Shown one piece after another: positions 1 through 7,898 of a DNA stretch of 22,301 nt. Under the pieces are notes generated by a model. It was not told the origin of the DNA. It did no database searches and saw only the letters and a list, made by a program, of their open reading frames with translations. The position numbers and the translations under genes were made by a program. The DNA lies in NCBI GenBank assembly GCA_030180075.1, contig JASNJN010000084.1, positions 1-22,301 on the forward strand, given 5' to 3'. The first letter of the stretch is position 1. Each line of letters starts with the position of its first letter. Source of the stretch: Mikrocytos mackini. Its lineage: Eukaryota > Endomyxa > Ascetosporea > Mikrocytida > Mikrocytiidae.

Positions 1-27
1 TATTCCTAAGAAACCCCATGATTTTGT

Positions 28-342
28 TTAATGTATGTATTTATATAAGTGCGTGTGGTGTGGTGTGTGTGTGTGTGTGTTGTTTGAAGCTTGTTTATTC
101 GCGATCATAGTCACAGGATCTTTCTCTACATTTTCTATTGTGTTAAATTGTTTGCCCTGTGTATTCGTAGATATTTCAGATGTAGTAGATTTCTTCTCTT
201 CGTTTATTTGGGTGTGGGTTTCGTGTTTCTTTTTGTTTGTTACATCGCTTTTGTAATCATAATTCTTTACATGGGCCTTTCCTTGGTGGATTTTAAGACC
301 CCGTTTGTTTTTAAACGTGTCTCCACAGTCACATTGAACCAT
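28..342 (-). CDS. Short C2H2-type zinc-finger reading frame (probable fragment)
   Basis: The 104-residue frame opens with a compact zinc-finger motif: Cys4 and Cys6, a Phe at 10, Gly15-Leu16, then His19 and His24 (C-x-C-x12-H-x4-H). A finger of this shape, with the F...GL..H....H core, is common near the N-terminus of some non-LTR retrotransposon proteins as well as in host nucleic-acid-binding proteins. The rest is hydrophilic and low in complexity, and the last 17 residues (HTHTHTPHH type) are simply the translated TG microsatellite, which suggests the frame is a truncated fragment. No RT or endonuclease domain follows before the stop at 28-30. The family link is inference; a short host protein cannot be excluded. 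Confidence 0.4.
   Translation of the reverse strand: MVQCDCGDTFKNKRGLKIHQGKAHVKNYDYKSDVTNKKKHETHTQINEEKKSTTSEISTNTQGKQFNTIENVEKDPVTMIANKQASNNTHTHTPHHTHLYKYIH
51..82. repeat. TG/CA microsatellite
   Basis: An imperfect then perfect TG dinucleotide run lies inside the 3' end of the zinc-finger frame on the other strand, where it encodes His/Thr repeats. Confidence 0.9.
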
Positions 343-723
343 AAACCAACAATTTTATCGATTATAAAATTTAAAATTTCAAAAAATAATGACAGCATAA
401 CCAACAAAGAAGACAACGGAACAATATTAAAAAAGTTTCACAACCAAACAATTACGAAAAATACCCCAACATGACGTATAAATATCAATAAACTTCTACA
501 AAATTTAAAATAAAGTCAGGATTCTTCGATTAGTGGTGTAAAAAGATGTGATCGTTTCCTATGAAAACCACTATACAAGCTTTTGCTCGCTTGGTTATCC
601 GAGAGCCGCTTTATATTATTAAAAATGTAATACGAGTTAATTATAAAATCTGTAGAACGCCCACAAAACAAAACTTTTATAAGTTTTAAATTGACTCCGA
701 AATTCTCAAAAATTAAATTTCCA
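343..723. other. Intergenic, AT-rich
   Basis: No coding pattern, RNA gene or repeat was recognised. It separates the zinc-finger frame (starting leftward) from the 118-residue ORF (starting rightward), so it would hold both promoters if both are expressed. Confidence 0.5.
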
Positions 724-1080
724 ATGAAACATCCAATTCAAAATAAATCAAATTCCACAGCAATAAGTGGCCAGCAACGAATAGAACCTGGAAATCAACA
801 CTCTGCCAACACAACCAGTTCCTCAACAAATGATCCATGCCTTGAAACACTGAATCTTGACCATTCTCAATGTGAGCATACTATCGAAGCATCCAATGAT
901 CTACTACATCAAGAAGGCTGGTCTGATGATATGAATAATGCTTTTGGAGATATGGAGATCTCGAATAGGATACGCCCGAACGAATGTGTATACGAGTGGA
1001 TGTTAAGACAACCCGTTATTCCACCTCACGAGATACCAGCCACGTATGACGATGAAGGGTTTAATGGATATGTCTTTTAA
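724..1080 (+). CDS. Hypothetical 118-residue hydrophilic protein
   Basis: I do not recognise this protein. The open frame extends upstream to a TTG at 691, but the first ATG is at 724 and is the better start for a eukaryote. The N-terminal half is rich in Ser, Thr, Asn and Gln. The C-terminal half is more acidic and ordered, with an ECVYEW stretch, a Pro-rich segment and a YDDEGF motif near the end. There is no signal peptide, membrane segment or zinc motif. Composition is clearly more protein-like than the surrounding DNA. It could be a small host gene or a fragment of a larger decayed one. Confidence 0.4.
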   Translation: MKHPIQNKSNSTAISGQQRIEPGNQHSANTTSSSTNDPCLETLNLDHSQCEHTIEASNDLLHQEGWSDDMNNAFGDMEISNRIRPNECVYEWMLRQPVIPPHEIPATYDDEGFNGYVF

Positions 1081-1371
1081 ACTAGAACTTAAGTTTCTAT
1101 AGAATCTATAATAATGTAAAATTCGGATTATTGCATTGTTATCAGAGCGAGGCGAAGCTGAGCGAAGATATTACTTTGACCGCGATTTTTCCATGGGATG
1201 TTAAATAGAATATAAAGATATCTTCTGTATATATATAAAGTAATTAAACTTCTGTGTTCTGAATGGGAATAAACAGAGCCCAAACTTTTTGTTAAATCCT
1301 GTCAACTTTTCCTTCTAAAATTTAACTTTTGAAATATAGAAAATTACTCAGAGAACCAGGAAGGCATGTAA
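1081..1371. other. Intergenic with a small GC-richer patch
   Basis: The stretch is AT-rich apart from a GC-richer patch at about 1146-1170 containing two near copies of GAGCGAAG. At 1317-1330 it carries AAAATTTAACTTTT, a 14-mer that recurs near 5390 and 17947. No gene was recognised. Confidence 0.4.
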
Positions 1372-1952
1372 TTCATTTATAAGCACTACCCGGCTTTTTA
1401 TGATATTGAAAAAGAAATGCACAGAATAACTCAAAATTTAGATACAAGAAATTTCCTCACCACTTTATACCTCTCCATTGTTCGCAGCCCAGGGTATGAT
1501 AAGGACTTAAAAACTTTAACTTGAGATATTTAATCCTGTTCCTCCTGCAGGTTAAGTATTCTTGATATACTTACTAATCGAGCTTCATAACAACTCAGTA
1601 AATCATATAACTTACGGAAACAGCTAATAAAGAAGGGTTTGGTGATTATGCATCTTTCTATATAAACCAAACGATTACTTAACAGGACAGTATTTCTCTA
1701 CAACCGATGTATTTCTTTCCAAAGACATAAACTACTTTAAAATACAATCAATTATTCGAGTTATGAAGTACAAAATACTGTATTGACATAATAAAGACTT
1801 AATACAAACTGAGAGTAATTCCAACAACGTACAAAGCTAATTAAGGACGAAAGAGTTTAAAGACCAAGACAGGATTGATTGACAACCTTTCAAAGAATGA
1901 AAATGATAGAAGCAAATTGAAAGATGTAAAACAAATAAATAAGTACAAATAA
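1372..1952 (+). pseudogene. Decayed unrecognised gene
   Basis: Three successive stretches in different frames have protein-like composition. Positions 1372-1521 give 50 codons without a stop (with YDIEKEMHRIT and RSPGYDKDLK). Positions 1571-1783 form a second frame with three in-frame stops but long charged stretches between them (TGQYFSTTDVFLSKDINYF). Positions 1872-1949 form a third (LIDNLSKNENDRSKLKD). The order, strand and lack of AT-driven Lys/Asn/Ile monotony suggest one gene broken by frameshifts and stops. I recognise no domain. Chance is possible for any single stretch, less so for the set. Confidence 0.35.
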
Positions 1953-2094
1953 AATACAACGATTTATTAAAATTGAAAGCAATAACTGTTTGTTTATTCA
2001 CTATTAACCAATTATATAAATAAAAACAAGAAAAATAAGATAGGACAAAAAAATAAAACGAATAAATTTGAAGTTTAATTATCAATTATAATAA

Positions 2095-2367
2095 TTAATT
2101 AAAGCTATCCCTATGAATCTCGGCTATATTACTCAAGATCTCCTTTTTATAAGCCATACTTATGTAATCTCTTTCCTCCCAGATGTCTATTATTCTAAAT
2201 AATTCCAATTTTCTGTGAAATCCCGCATTCTGGAAAACTCTTAGATAGATATATAGGAAGTTGTCCCTGAATAGAGGTACGTATTCATTTCTTCTGTTGT
2301 ATAGGATTGAGTCTAGAGTTTCCAAAATTAATACCGGTATTATTCGATATACCGGTATTTCGTCCAT
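2095..2367 (-). pseudogene. CID-domain (RNA polymerase II CTD-binding) fragment
   Basis: The 90-residue frame matches the second half of a CTD-interacting domain, the helical fold of Pcf11/Rtt103/Nrd1/SCAF-type factors that bind the phosphorylated RNA polymerase II tail in 3'-end processing and termination. The diagnostic parts are ETLDSILYN, then VFQNAGFHRKLELFRIIDIW, then EERDYIS, which fit the family's IDSI...KL.RLL.IWEER pattern. The first helices are missing. The first 15 or so residues read through a repeat end (see 2314-3348), with a stop at 2383-2385 just upstream. A complete CID is about 130 residues, so this is a 5'-truncated remnant, although the part that remains is open and well conserved. 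Confidence 0.6.
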
Positions 2368-3348
2368 TATCGTTATCGAATATTATCGTCCATTACCGGT
2401 ATTTGGTAATATTACCGGTATCAGATTTCAATTGAAATATTTTCTGTAATTCATAAAATTTTAAGNAAATTANTGTNTTGCAATTAGGTTTTGATTTATT
2501 TTTCTCTTTATATTTGCCTAACTATTTCTAAATAAAAATTGATGTATTTGGAGGTTGAAATGCCTCAAAATTAAGTGTAACTAAATAAAATATCCATTCC
2601 TCAATATATAAAATATAATATAACTAATTGTAATTATTCATATATCAACTAAATTTTTTGATTCGTTGTTTAATGCATGGATTGTGATTTTGAAGATAAA
2701 TCTATTTTTTATAAGATATTATACAAAAAATTTAACTTATAATATCATTCCAATTGGGAGTATATGTTGTGATTAGGCTCGATATGTAAACTTTTTAAAT
2801 GATTTTATACCAATCTATAATTGTTAAATTTGTACTCATATTTGCATAAAGTTTAAGATATTATGTAATACTTCATATACAAATAGAATTTAACGTTTTG
2901 TCGTTTCTTCGATGAATTATTTCCATTTATATTTCTTAGTTTATCTGCTTTGGTTATTATAATTTTACAATATTATTAATTTCTTAAGAAAACGTAGATT
3001 TTCAATGATTTAAAATTTAGTTTAGTATTTTGATCATATTATATTAAAGAACTTTATTGTAACAAGTATAACATACATATTCTTAATACTGTTTACATTT
3101 TAATCCGAAGAACACACCACGTATATTTTAAATATGAAGTTAATAAATTAAAAGGTTCGCCATCTTTAGTTTTATAGTAGCATCTATGAGTATACTGAAA
3201 TGGAGAATTTATTTTTCCTCTATATTTTTGGAGATTTTAAACAAAATATCCAGGCAAATCAAAGAATAATTGAAAACCGATAATATCGGTTTTAAATTGT
3301 AAGAACGATACCGGTTTCATTTTTCAAAGTCGATAATTGGAAACTCTA
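2314..3348. mobile_element. hAT-like nonautonomous element (candidate, 1.0 kb)
   Basis: The left end reads TAGAGTTTCCAA (2314-2325) and the right end is its exact reverse complement (3337-3348). Both ends then carry clustered subterminal ACCGGTAT / CGATAAT-type motifs (four ACCGGTAT copies between 2332 and 2418; CCGGTTT and CGATAATATCGG near 3268-3315). This terminal plus subterminal architecture is typical of hAT-superfamily elements. The interior has no ORF of note. No convincing 8-bp target duplication is visible (ATTGAGTC against ATTATTAA), so the ends may belong to different copies or the flanks may have decayed. Three single unresolved bases (2466, 2473, 2477) lie inside. Confidence 0.4.
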
Positions 3349-3651
3349 ATTATTAATCGTATAAATTCTGATTATTGTTAGTTATTAATTTTAAACCCGC
3401 ATATCTCAATAATAATAATTTTCTATAATCATATCGAAATAAATATTGTATTCCCAATTATTGTTGAGTAGTATAACAAAACTGTGAACGGTGTAATAAT
3501 AGCAATAAATAATGATCAAATATCCTGGATATCGTTGTTTTAAAACTTTTTATTCGTATTGTGAATTCATAGCCAGAAAGCTCCACGTTCTTAACTTGGA
3601 TTTAAACCATTTGTCACCTAACTGTTTCTGATTCCGTTCGGGAGCTCCTAA
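3349..3651. other. AT-rich spacer
   Basis: Nothing recognisable. Some coding-like composition begins around 3560 but in no consistent frame. Confidence 0.4.
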
Positions 3652-3795
3652 AATTTAACACCCACTTTGTTTATATTTCAACATGAAACTGGTAATCGCG
3701 TATTTGAGTACGACCTTATTCAAATCTCCGAGATGTTACAATTGGATGTAGACAAACTTAAATGGAGGTTAGTTCTGATAACTGTAATGTCATAA
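3652..3795 (+). pseudogene. Short decayed coding stretch, unrecognised
   Basis: This is a 47-codon open stretch with no start, bounded by stops and of strongly protein-like composition: GNRVFEYDLIQISEMLQLDV followed by DKLKWR. I recognise no family. It ends within the target duplication of the MITE at 3797. It could be the 3' exon-like remainder of a gene whose 5' part is lost; upstream sequence shows only scrambled coding pattern. Confidence 0.3.
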
Positions 3796-3796
3796 T

Positions 3797-3942
3797 TAGG
3801 GGTCGGAAAATATATGACAAAAAATCGGCAAATATATGATTATATATGATTTTGCCAAAATCTCATTATAATCTCGAATTGTCAATAAAATAAAATNNAT
3901 GAAANTATATGANTTGTACCAAATCAATATTTGCAGCCCCTA
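3797..3942. mobile_element. 146-bp hAT-like MITE with 8-bp target duplication
   Basis: The left end TAGGGGTCGGAAAATAT and the right end (reverse complement TAGGGGCTGCAAATATT) form imperfect terminal inverted repeats. Flanks are GTCATAAT (3789-3796) and GTCATTAC (3943-3950), an 8-bp direct repeat matching at 6 of 8 positions. A TAGGGG-type terminus with 8-bp duplications points to the hAT superfamily. It has no coding capacity and contains ATATATGA-rich repeats. Unresolved bases lie at 3897, 3898, 3905 and 3913. Confidence 0.65.
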
Positions 3943-3950
3943 GTCATTAC

Positions 3951-4755
3951 TATGTCTTATATTACAACCGTATTGAATAAGTATAATATTCTCTATATTT
4001 TATTAATTTTGATTGATTGTGCGATATAATTACTTAATGGTAATAAATTATTTAAAACGACTGTATATGTTATATGATGTAAAATAGTTCGTTAATCTAG
4101 AGTTTTCAATCAATCGATATAGAGTATGTAAAGTCTGGAATCAAAAGTAAAAATAACACAACTTAAAATTTTTCTTTTTGAAAGATTCAAAATATACATG
4201 AGAATTTGGGAATTTTAGAACATCTCGCACGAACTCGCACAACGGGTGGGGGTTTTACATTTTAAATCGTTTTGTTTTCAGTTAAAACATTCAGATTTTC
4301 TATTTTACAAAGAAATTTCACATATAAAAAATTGAAAATATTCAATCTAAAACTAGTGTCGCCTTAAATGCGCCGTAGTAATTACACATATTAAATCTGC
4401 CGAAAACAAATGAAATTAGGTTGAAATTTACCTTATATTTAAATTTTTACTGCTAAAATTTGATAATAAATAGAATTTTAAATTATGAAAATCTTTATTT
4501 TACAGAATTAAACTAAATTTCAACCGATTTTTTTATCATCAGCAAATTTTTAAGAAGAAAATCGTGTTGTTACAAGCTTCTTTTATAAAATAATTTATTT
4601 AAAGGGATTTTTGAAAATAAAAAAATTAGAACATATGTAGCTTTTTAAAATACAATAAATTGCGATTTACATTTTCTTATAATGTGGATAAATTTTTGTT
4701 AAAATTTTTAAAAAGTTTTTCATGTACAATTAAAATTTTAATTTTCAATTTTATA
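3951..4755. other. AT-rich spacer without recognised genes
   Basis: About 800 bp of AT-rich DNA with many homopolymer and AAAATTT-type runs. No coding frame, RNA gene or clear repeat was seen on either strand. Confidence 0.5.
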
Positions 4756-4765
4756 GAGTATAAAG

Positions 4766-4978
4766 GCTGGATTTAAAATCCCCACAAATATTTGAAAATT
4801 GCCACAAAAAACTAATTCTCCCACAACTTTTAGAATTTTTTTCGAAAAAAAATATTTTTTGTGGCAATTTTAGGAAATTTGTGGGAGAATTAGGTTTTTG
4901 TGGGAAAATTAGGTTTTTGTGGGAGAATTAGTTTTTTGTGGAAATTTTCAAAAATTTGTGGCAATATTATTTTCAACC
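4766..4978. mobile_element. 213-bp foldback element with internal 19-20 bp tandem repeats
   Basis: The element is almost entirely inverted repeat. From CCACAAAT (about 4782) inward, 45 bp match the reverse complement of the right arm with two mismatches. The right arm is built of 19-20 bp units starting GTGG at 4861, 4881, 4900, 4919, 4938 and 4958 (consensus GTGGGAGAATTAGGTTTTT); the left arm holds about two and a half of the same units inverted. It is flanked by perfect 10-bp direct repeats GAGTATAAAG (4756-4765 and 4979-4988). Long tandem-built inverted arms with 9-10 bp duplications are the signature of foldback or Mutator-like nonautonomous elements. Confidence 0.7.
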
Positions 4979-5106
4979 GAGTATAAAGCTTTTAAAAACA
5001 ATTTAGACATCAAAATCATTGAATACACTATTAATACACATTTTGGAAAAAAATGACATAGTTCAGTTTAGATTTACGACTTTTTTAAATATTTACTTTT
5101 ATTGTT

Positions 5107-5313
5107 TTAGTTTTTATTTGTTTTTACGCCATTAGAATGCTTACCAGCCCTTCTTTGTGCTTTGTGTATATGCCCCTGTGTTCCTAGTTTACAGGGGCAA
5201 TCGGCTGGACTTATAGCGACGTCTTCCGCTCCTTCTGGGCGGGAATAGTAAGTTGTAACGAAAATAGGAGTTGCCCAGGCTCCTAAGTAATAAGGACAAT
5301 GTTGGAAATCCCT
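5107..5313 (-). pseudogene. Decayed coding stretch (possible retroelement tail)
   Basis: A 68-codon open frame without an ATG stands out in GC content and composition (CPYYLGAWATPIFVTTYY, SRPEGAEDVAISPADCPCKL, HIHKAQRRAGKHSNG). It lies about 410 bp downstream, on the same strand, of the relic at 5725-6096, which has similar base composition, so both may derive from one element. No family is recognised with confidence. Confidence 0.35.
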
Positions 5314-5724
5314 TTACGCATCTCCAGATCATTATAGCAAAAGTGCTACTCCTTGAAGGTTTATATCAAGAATTTCCAATTTTTTAAAAGTTAAATTTTC
5401 AAAACCTAAGTTTTTGTTTACGACCAGGGATGAGGTTTATACAGATAGAATTCAACAGGTTTGTATATTATGTGTTAATATCACATTTGTAAGTTTATAT
5501 TCTCGATTTTAATGAATTTAAAAAATTTGCATTTTGGTCAAATTTAAATTTCGGTCGCAACCAGTACATAATAAAACACAATGTTATCAATATGTAGGAT
5601 GGTATTTCAATGTTTTTAAAATTCGTATATACTTTTTGAAACAAATTGTGTGATATTCAACGGAATATTTTTAAATGAACTTGCCAATAACCCTTAAAAC
5701 CGACCAAACTTAGAGCGACTAAAG
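5314..5724. other. Spacer between two minus-strand relics
   Basis: AT-rich. It contains AAAAGTTAAATTTT at about 5386-5399, one of three copies of this 14-mer in the window, and scattered coding-like fragments in mixed minus-strand frames near 5320-5360. No gene could be defined. Confidence 0.35.
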
Positions 5725-6096
5725 CTACAAAACGATCAATCCATCGATTTTTAATGTAGTATTCATTATCTTCTTCATACACCGCTTTCTTCGGCTACGA
5801 TCTCAGCTGGCCACCTCAGCCAGCTTTAGATCACCAAAGATCCTTTCAACCCCACGTTTTGGATTTTCCCAACGAGGTGGTTGATTGTTGCTGATACGCT
5901 TGGGTTTATTTGCCCAGGAGGTTACCTGCTGTTTGCAGGCCCTCTTTAAATAGTGAATTAGACTTCAGGTAGAGCGTTTGGAAATTACTCGGATTTGTCC
6001 AATAATGAACCCTCTCACCTTCACCTCGAAACCAGGGTATTGGTTTCGAAGACTTTCCGAAGAAATCTGGGAAAATGTGACACCTTTTTTGCCTTA
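5725..6096 (-). pseudogene. Decayed protein-coding relic, possibly non-LTR retrotransposon C-terminus
   Basis: One reading frame runs about 124 codons from 6096 to 5725 with two in-frame TGA codons (5965-5967 and 5803-5805). Between them the sequence is clearly protein-like: QYPGFEVKVRGFIIGQIRVI, HYLKRACKQQVTSWANKPKR, RWENPKRGVERIFGDLKLAE. The YPG..V....IIG......K pattern followed by LKRAC resembles the region after the RT domain of some non-LTR retrotransposons. That resemblance is from memory and is weak evidence. The higher GC of this block against its surroundings fits a foreign or mobile origin. Confidence 0.4.
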
Positions 6097-6507
6097 AAAT
6101 CGTTAATTTTAGATTGATTATTATTTAATAACTGTTTATTATCACTTTCTAGTTATATTACATCTGTTTTAGTGTCAATATAAGATTTTGGGTTGAGATT
6201 TTGCAACTTTACCCAACCCCTTATTTTCGATCAAAAATCAAACATATTGTATAGCTCTGTTTTATAAAACTATGGTATATTTACAAAGATCATACATACC
6301 TTATAAATGATATTCTGTTTTTTAAAAAGTAAAATTTTAAAATGCAGCGATCGTGTAACAACCATCACACGGAGTGCTTTAATGCATTAATTATATCATG
6401 TTAATTCAAACTCATACATGATCTAAATAGGTTGAAATTTATTTTGTTTCAGAAACAAATACACAGGCAGAACAAAAAAGAAGACAGTGAACAAAACAAT
6501 GAAACAC
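6097..6507. other. Spacer without recognised features
   Basis: AT-rich. The last 50 bp become A/C-rich, similar in composition to the adjoining inverted-repeat arm. No gene recognised. Confidence 0.4.
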
Positions 6508-6648
6508 AGACGATAGACCACAGACCACAGACCACAGACAACAAAGATAAATACTAAAAAGACTACCGAAATAAAGATCAACACGAAGATAAACAAACAA
6601 GAGAAACAAAAGAAACAAACATAAATACTAAAAAGACTACAGAAAACA
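6508..6648 (+). repeat. Left arm of 141-bp inverted repeat
   Basis: This arm is the reverse complement of 7270-7410, identical as far as I could compare apart from unresolved bases in the other arm. It contains three tandem ACCACAG units and two copies of AAATACTAAAAAGACTAC about 72 bp apart. It has no reading frame of its own on the plus strand. Confidence 0.9.
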
Positions 6649-7269
6649 GACAACAGATACATGGAATTATTAATGACGTTACTTGTTCTAAAAATCTCTA
6701 ATTATATAAACTTATTTGAGTTAAATATATTTGATAAAAGTAACCAAGATTGTAAATATCTGAAAATTATTTTGCCTAGTCCTCAAAGCAAAAATCTTGT
6801 ATTTAATAGTAAAATTACAGTGATTCCTAATGTTATTTTAATAGTTGAATTCAAAAAAAATTAATTTTACCTTATAAAATGTTATTTGGTTTTGACAAAT
6901 GATTGATTTATAAAATTAATGATGTTTAGGAAAATAAAATATAACATATTTATTTAAAATTAATTATTTGTTCTTTATATATCCGGTCTTTAAAATTTCA
7001 AAGTTTTTATAAATAATAAACCCATTAATAAAGTATTGTACTATTTTAGATTGTATTAACAAATGCATTCTTAAGGACTATTTTATTAAGGGATCACGGT
7101 AAAATGAGACTAACTATCAAAGCGACCAATAATATGAATCTTGTAACTAATAAATCACTTGTTAGCCAATGTCTGAGCTTTTATGTTTAGATGTAATCGT
7201 TATCACAAAATCGAAGTTTAATTTGAATAAGGGAAATTCTGGGTTATTCGTTCTATTCCTTTTGAACTT
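6649..7269. other. Spacer between the inverted-repeat arms
   Basis: The 621-bp AT-rich interior holds a 67-codon ATG frame (6661-6864, plus strand) of plausible but unrecognised composition, and about 35 coding-like codons on the minus strand at 7170-7270. Neither is strong enough to call a gene. Confidence 0.4.
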
Positions 7270-7410
7270 TGTTTTCTGTAGTCTTTTTAGTATTTATGTT
7301 TGTTTCTTTTGTTTCTCTTGTTTGTTTATCTTCGTGTTGATCTTTATTTCGGTAGTCTTTTTAGTATTTATCTTTGTTGTCTGTGGTCTGTGGTCTGTGG
7401 TNTNTCGTCT
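7270..7410 (-). repeat. Right arm of 141-bp inverted repeat
   Basis: Reverse complement of 6508-6648; with it, it bounds a candidate 903-bp element. Unresolved bases are at 7402, 7404 and just outside at 7411. The sequence GAAACA lies at 6501-6506 and again at 7412-7417, a possible 6-bp target duplication if the element begins one base further out on each side. The arm cuts off the transposase frame at 7411. Confidence 0.9.
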
Positions 7411-7725
7411 NGAAACAGTCAACTTATTCGAGTTTTTCAATTCGTCGATTGTTGTAAAGGGGTCATTAGTGATATCTTTAAGTATCACTCTTTTTTCTCT
7501 GTCGGTAAGTGCTTGTGGACGGTCCCGATTGTCGTTGTTCAATGAAACAGGATCCTCTTTAAACTTATGTATCCAGAACCCCACAGTTTGTCTTGGAATA
7601 TCCAAAGTACGCGAAATTTCTCTCATGCTTTTCTCCTTGTAGTATAATTTCAACACACATCGAATTAGCTTATTATTTACTAGCTCAATGTTGTTTTTGT
7701 CATCAGAGTTGCTTTGTTTGTCCAT
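7411..7725 (-). pseudogene. Tc1/mariner-like transposase, N-terminal fragment
   Basis: From the ATG at 7723-7725 about 100 residues remain. A first helix-turn-helix is visible (KLYYKEKSMREISRTLDIPR then QTVGFWIHKFK), followed by a linker with DNRDRPQALTDREKRVILKD and the start of a second helix-turn-helix (NDPFTTIDELKNSNKLTVS). This paired-like arrangement is typical of the DNA-binding half of Tc1/mariner/IS630-type transposases. The catalytic DDE/D half is missing: the frame runs into the inverted-repeat arm, and the codons beyond it (down to 7294) are only the repeat read through. No C-terminal half was found to the left of the repeat pair. Confidence 0.65.
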
Positions 7726-7898
7726 AATCCAACGTGGCCAATAATTTTGGAATTAAAATTTTGAAAAGAAAATTTAGAAATGGCATTATCGAAACACAAA
7801 GACAACTACAACGAATTTGCAAATAAAGGCGACTATTACTCTTATAGCTACATCATATACTTATATCTCAATATTCGTTATGCTTTGCTGATTCATTT

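Noticed and set aside
1146-1170. GC-richer GAGCGAGGCGAAGCTGAGCG patch as a regulatory element or origin
   Set aside because: Two imperfect 8-bp copies only; nothing ties it to a function.
6423-6662. 79-codon minus-strand frame and the related plus-strand frames at 7169-7642 and 7300-7545, very rich in Phe/Leu/Val/Cys, resembling a membrane protein
   Set aside because: They are translations of the pyrimidine-rich strand of the inverted-repeat arms; composition follows the simple repeats, and one crosses the transposase fragment antisense.
6661-6864. 67-codon ATG frame inside the 903-bp inverted-repeat unit
   Set aside because: AT-driven composition, no recognisable motif and no support from context; mentioned under the spacer only.
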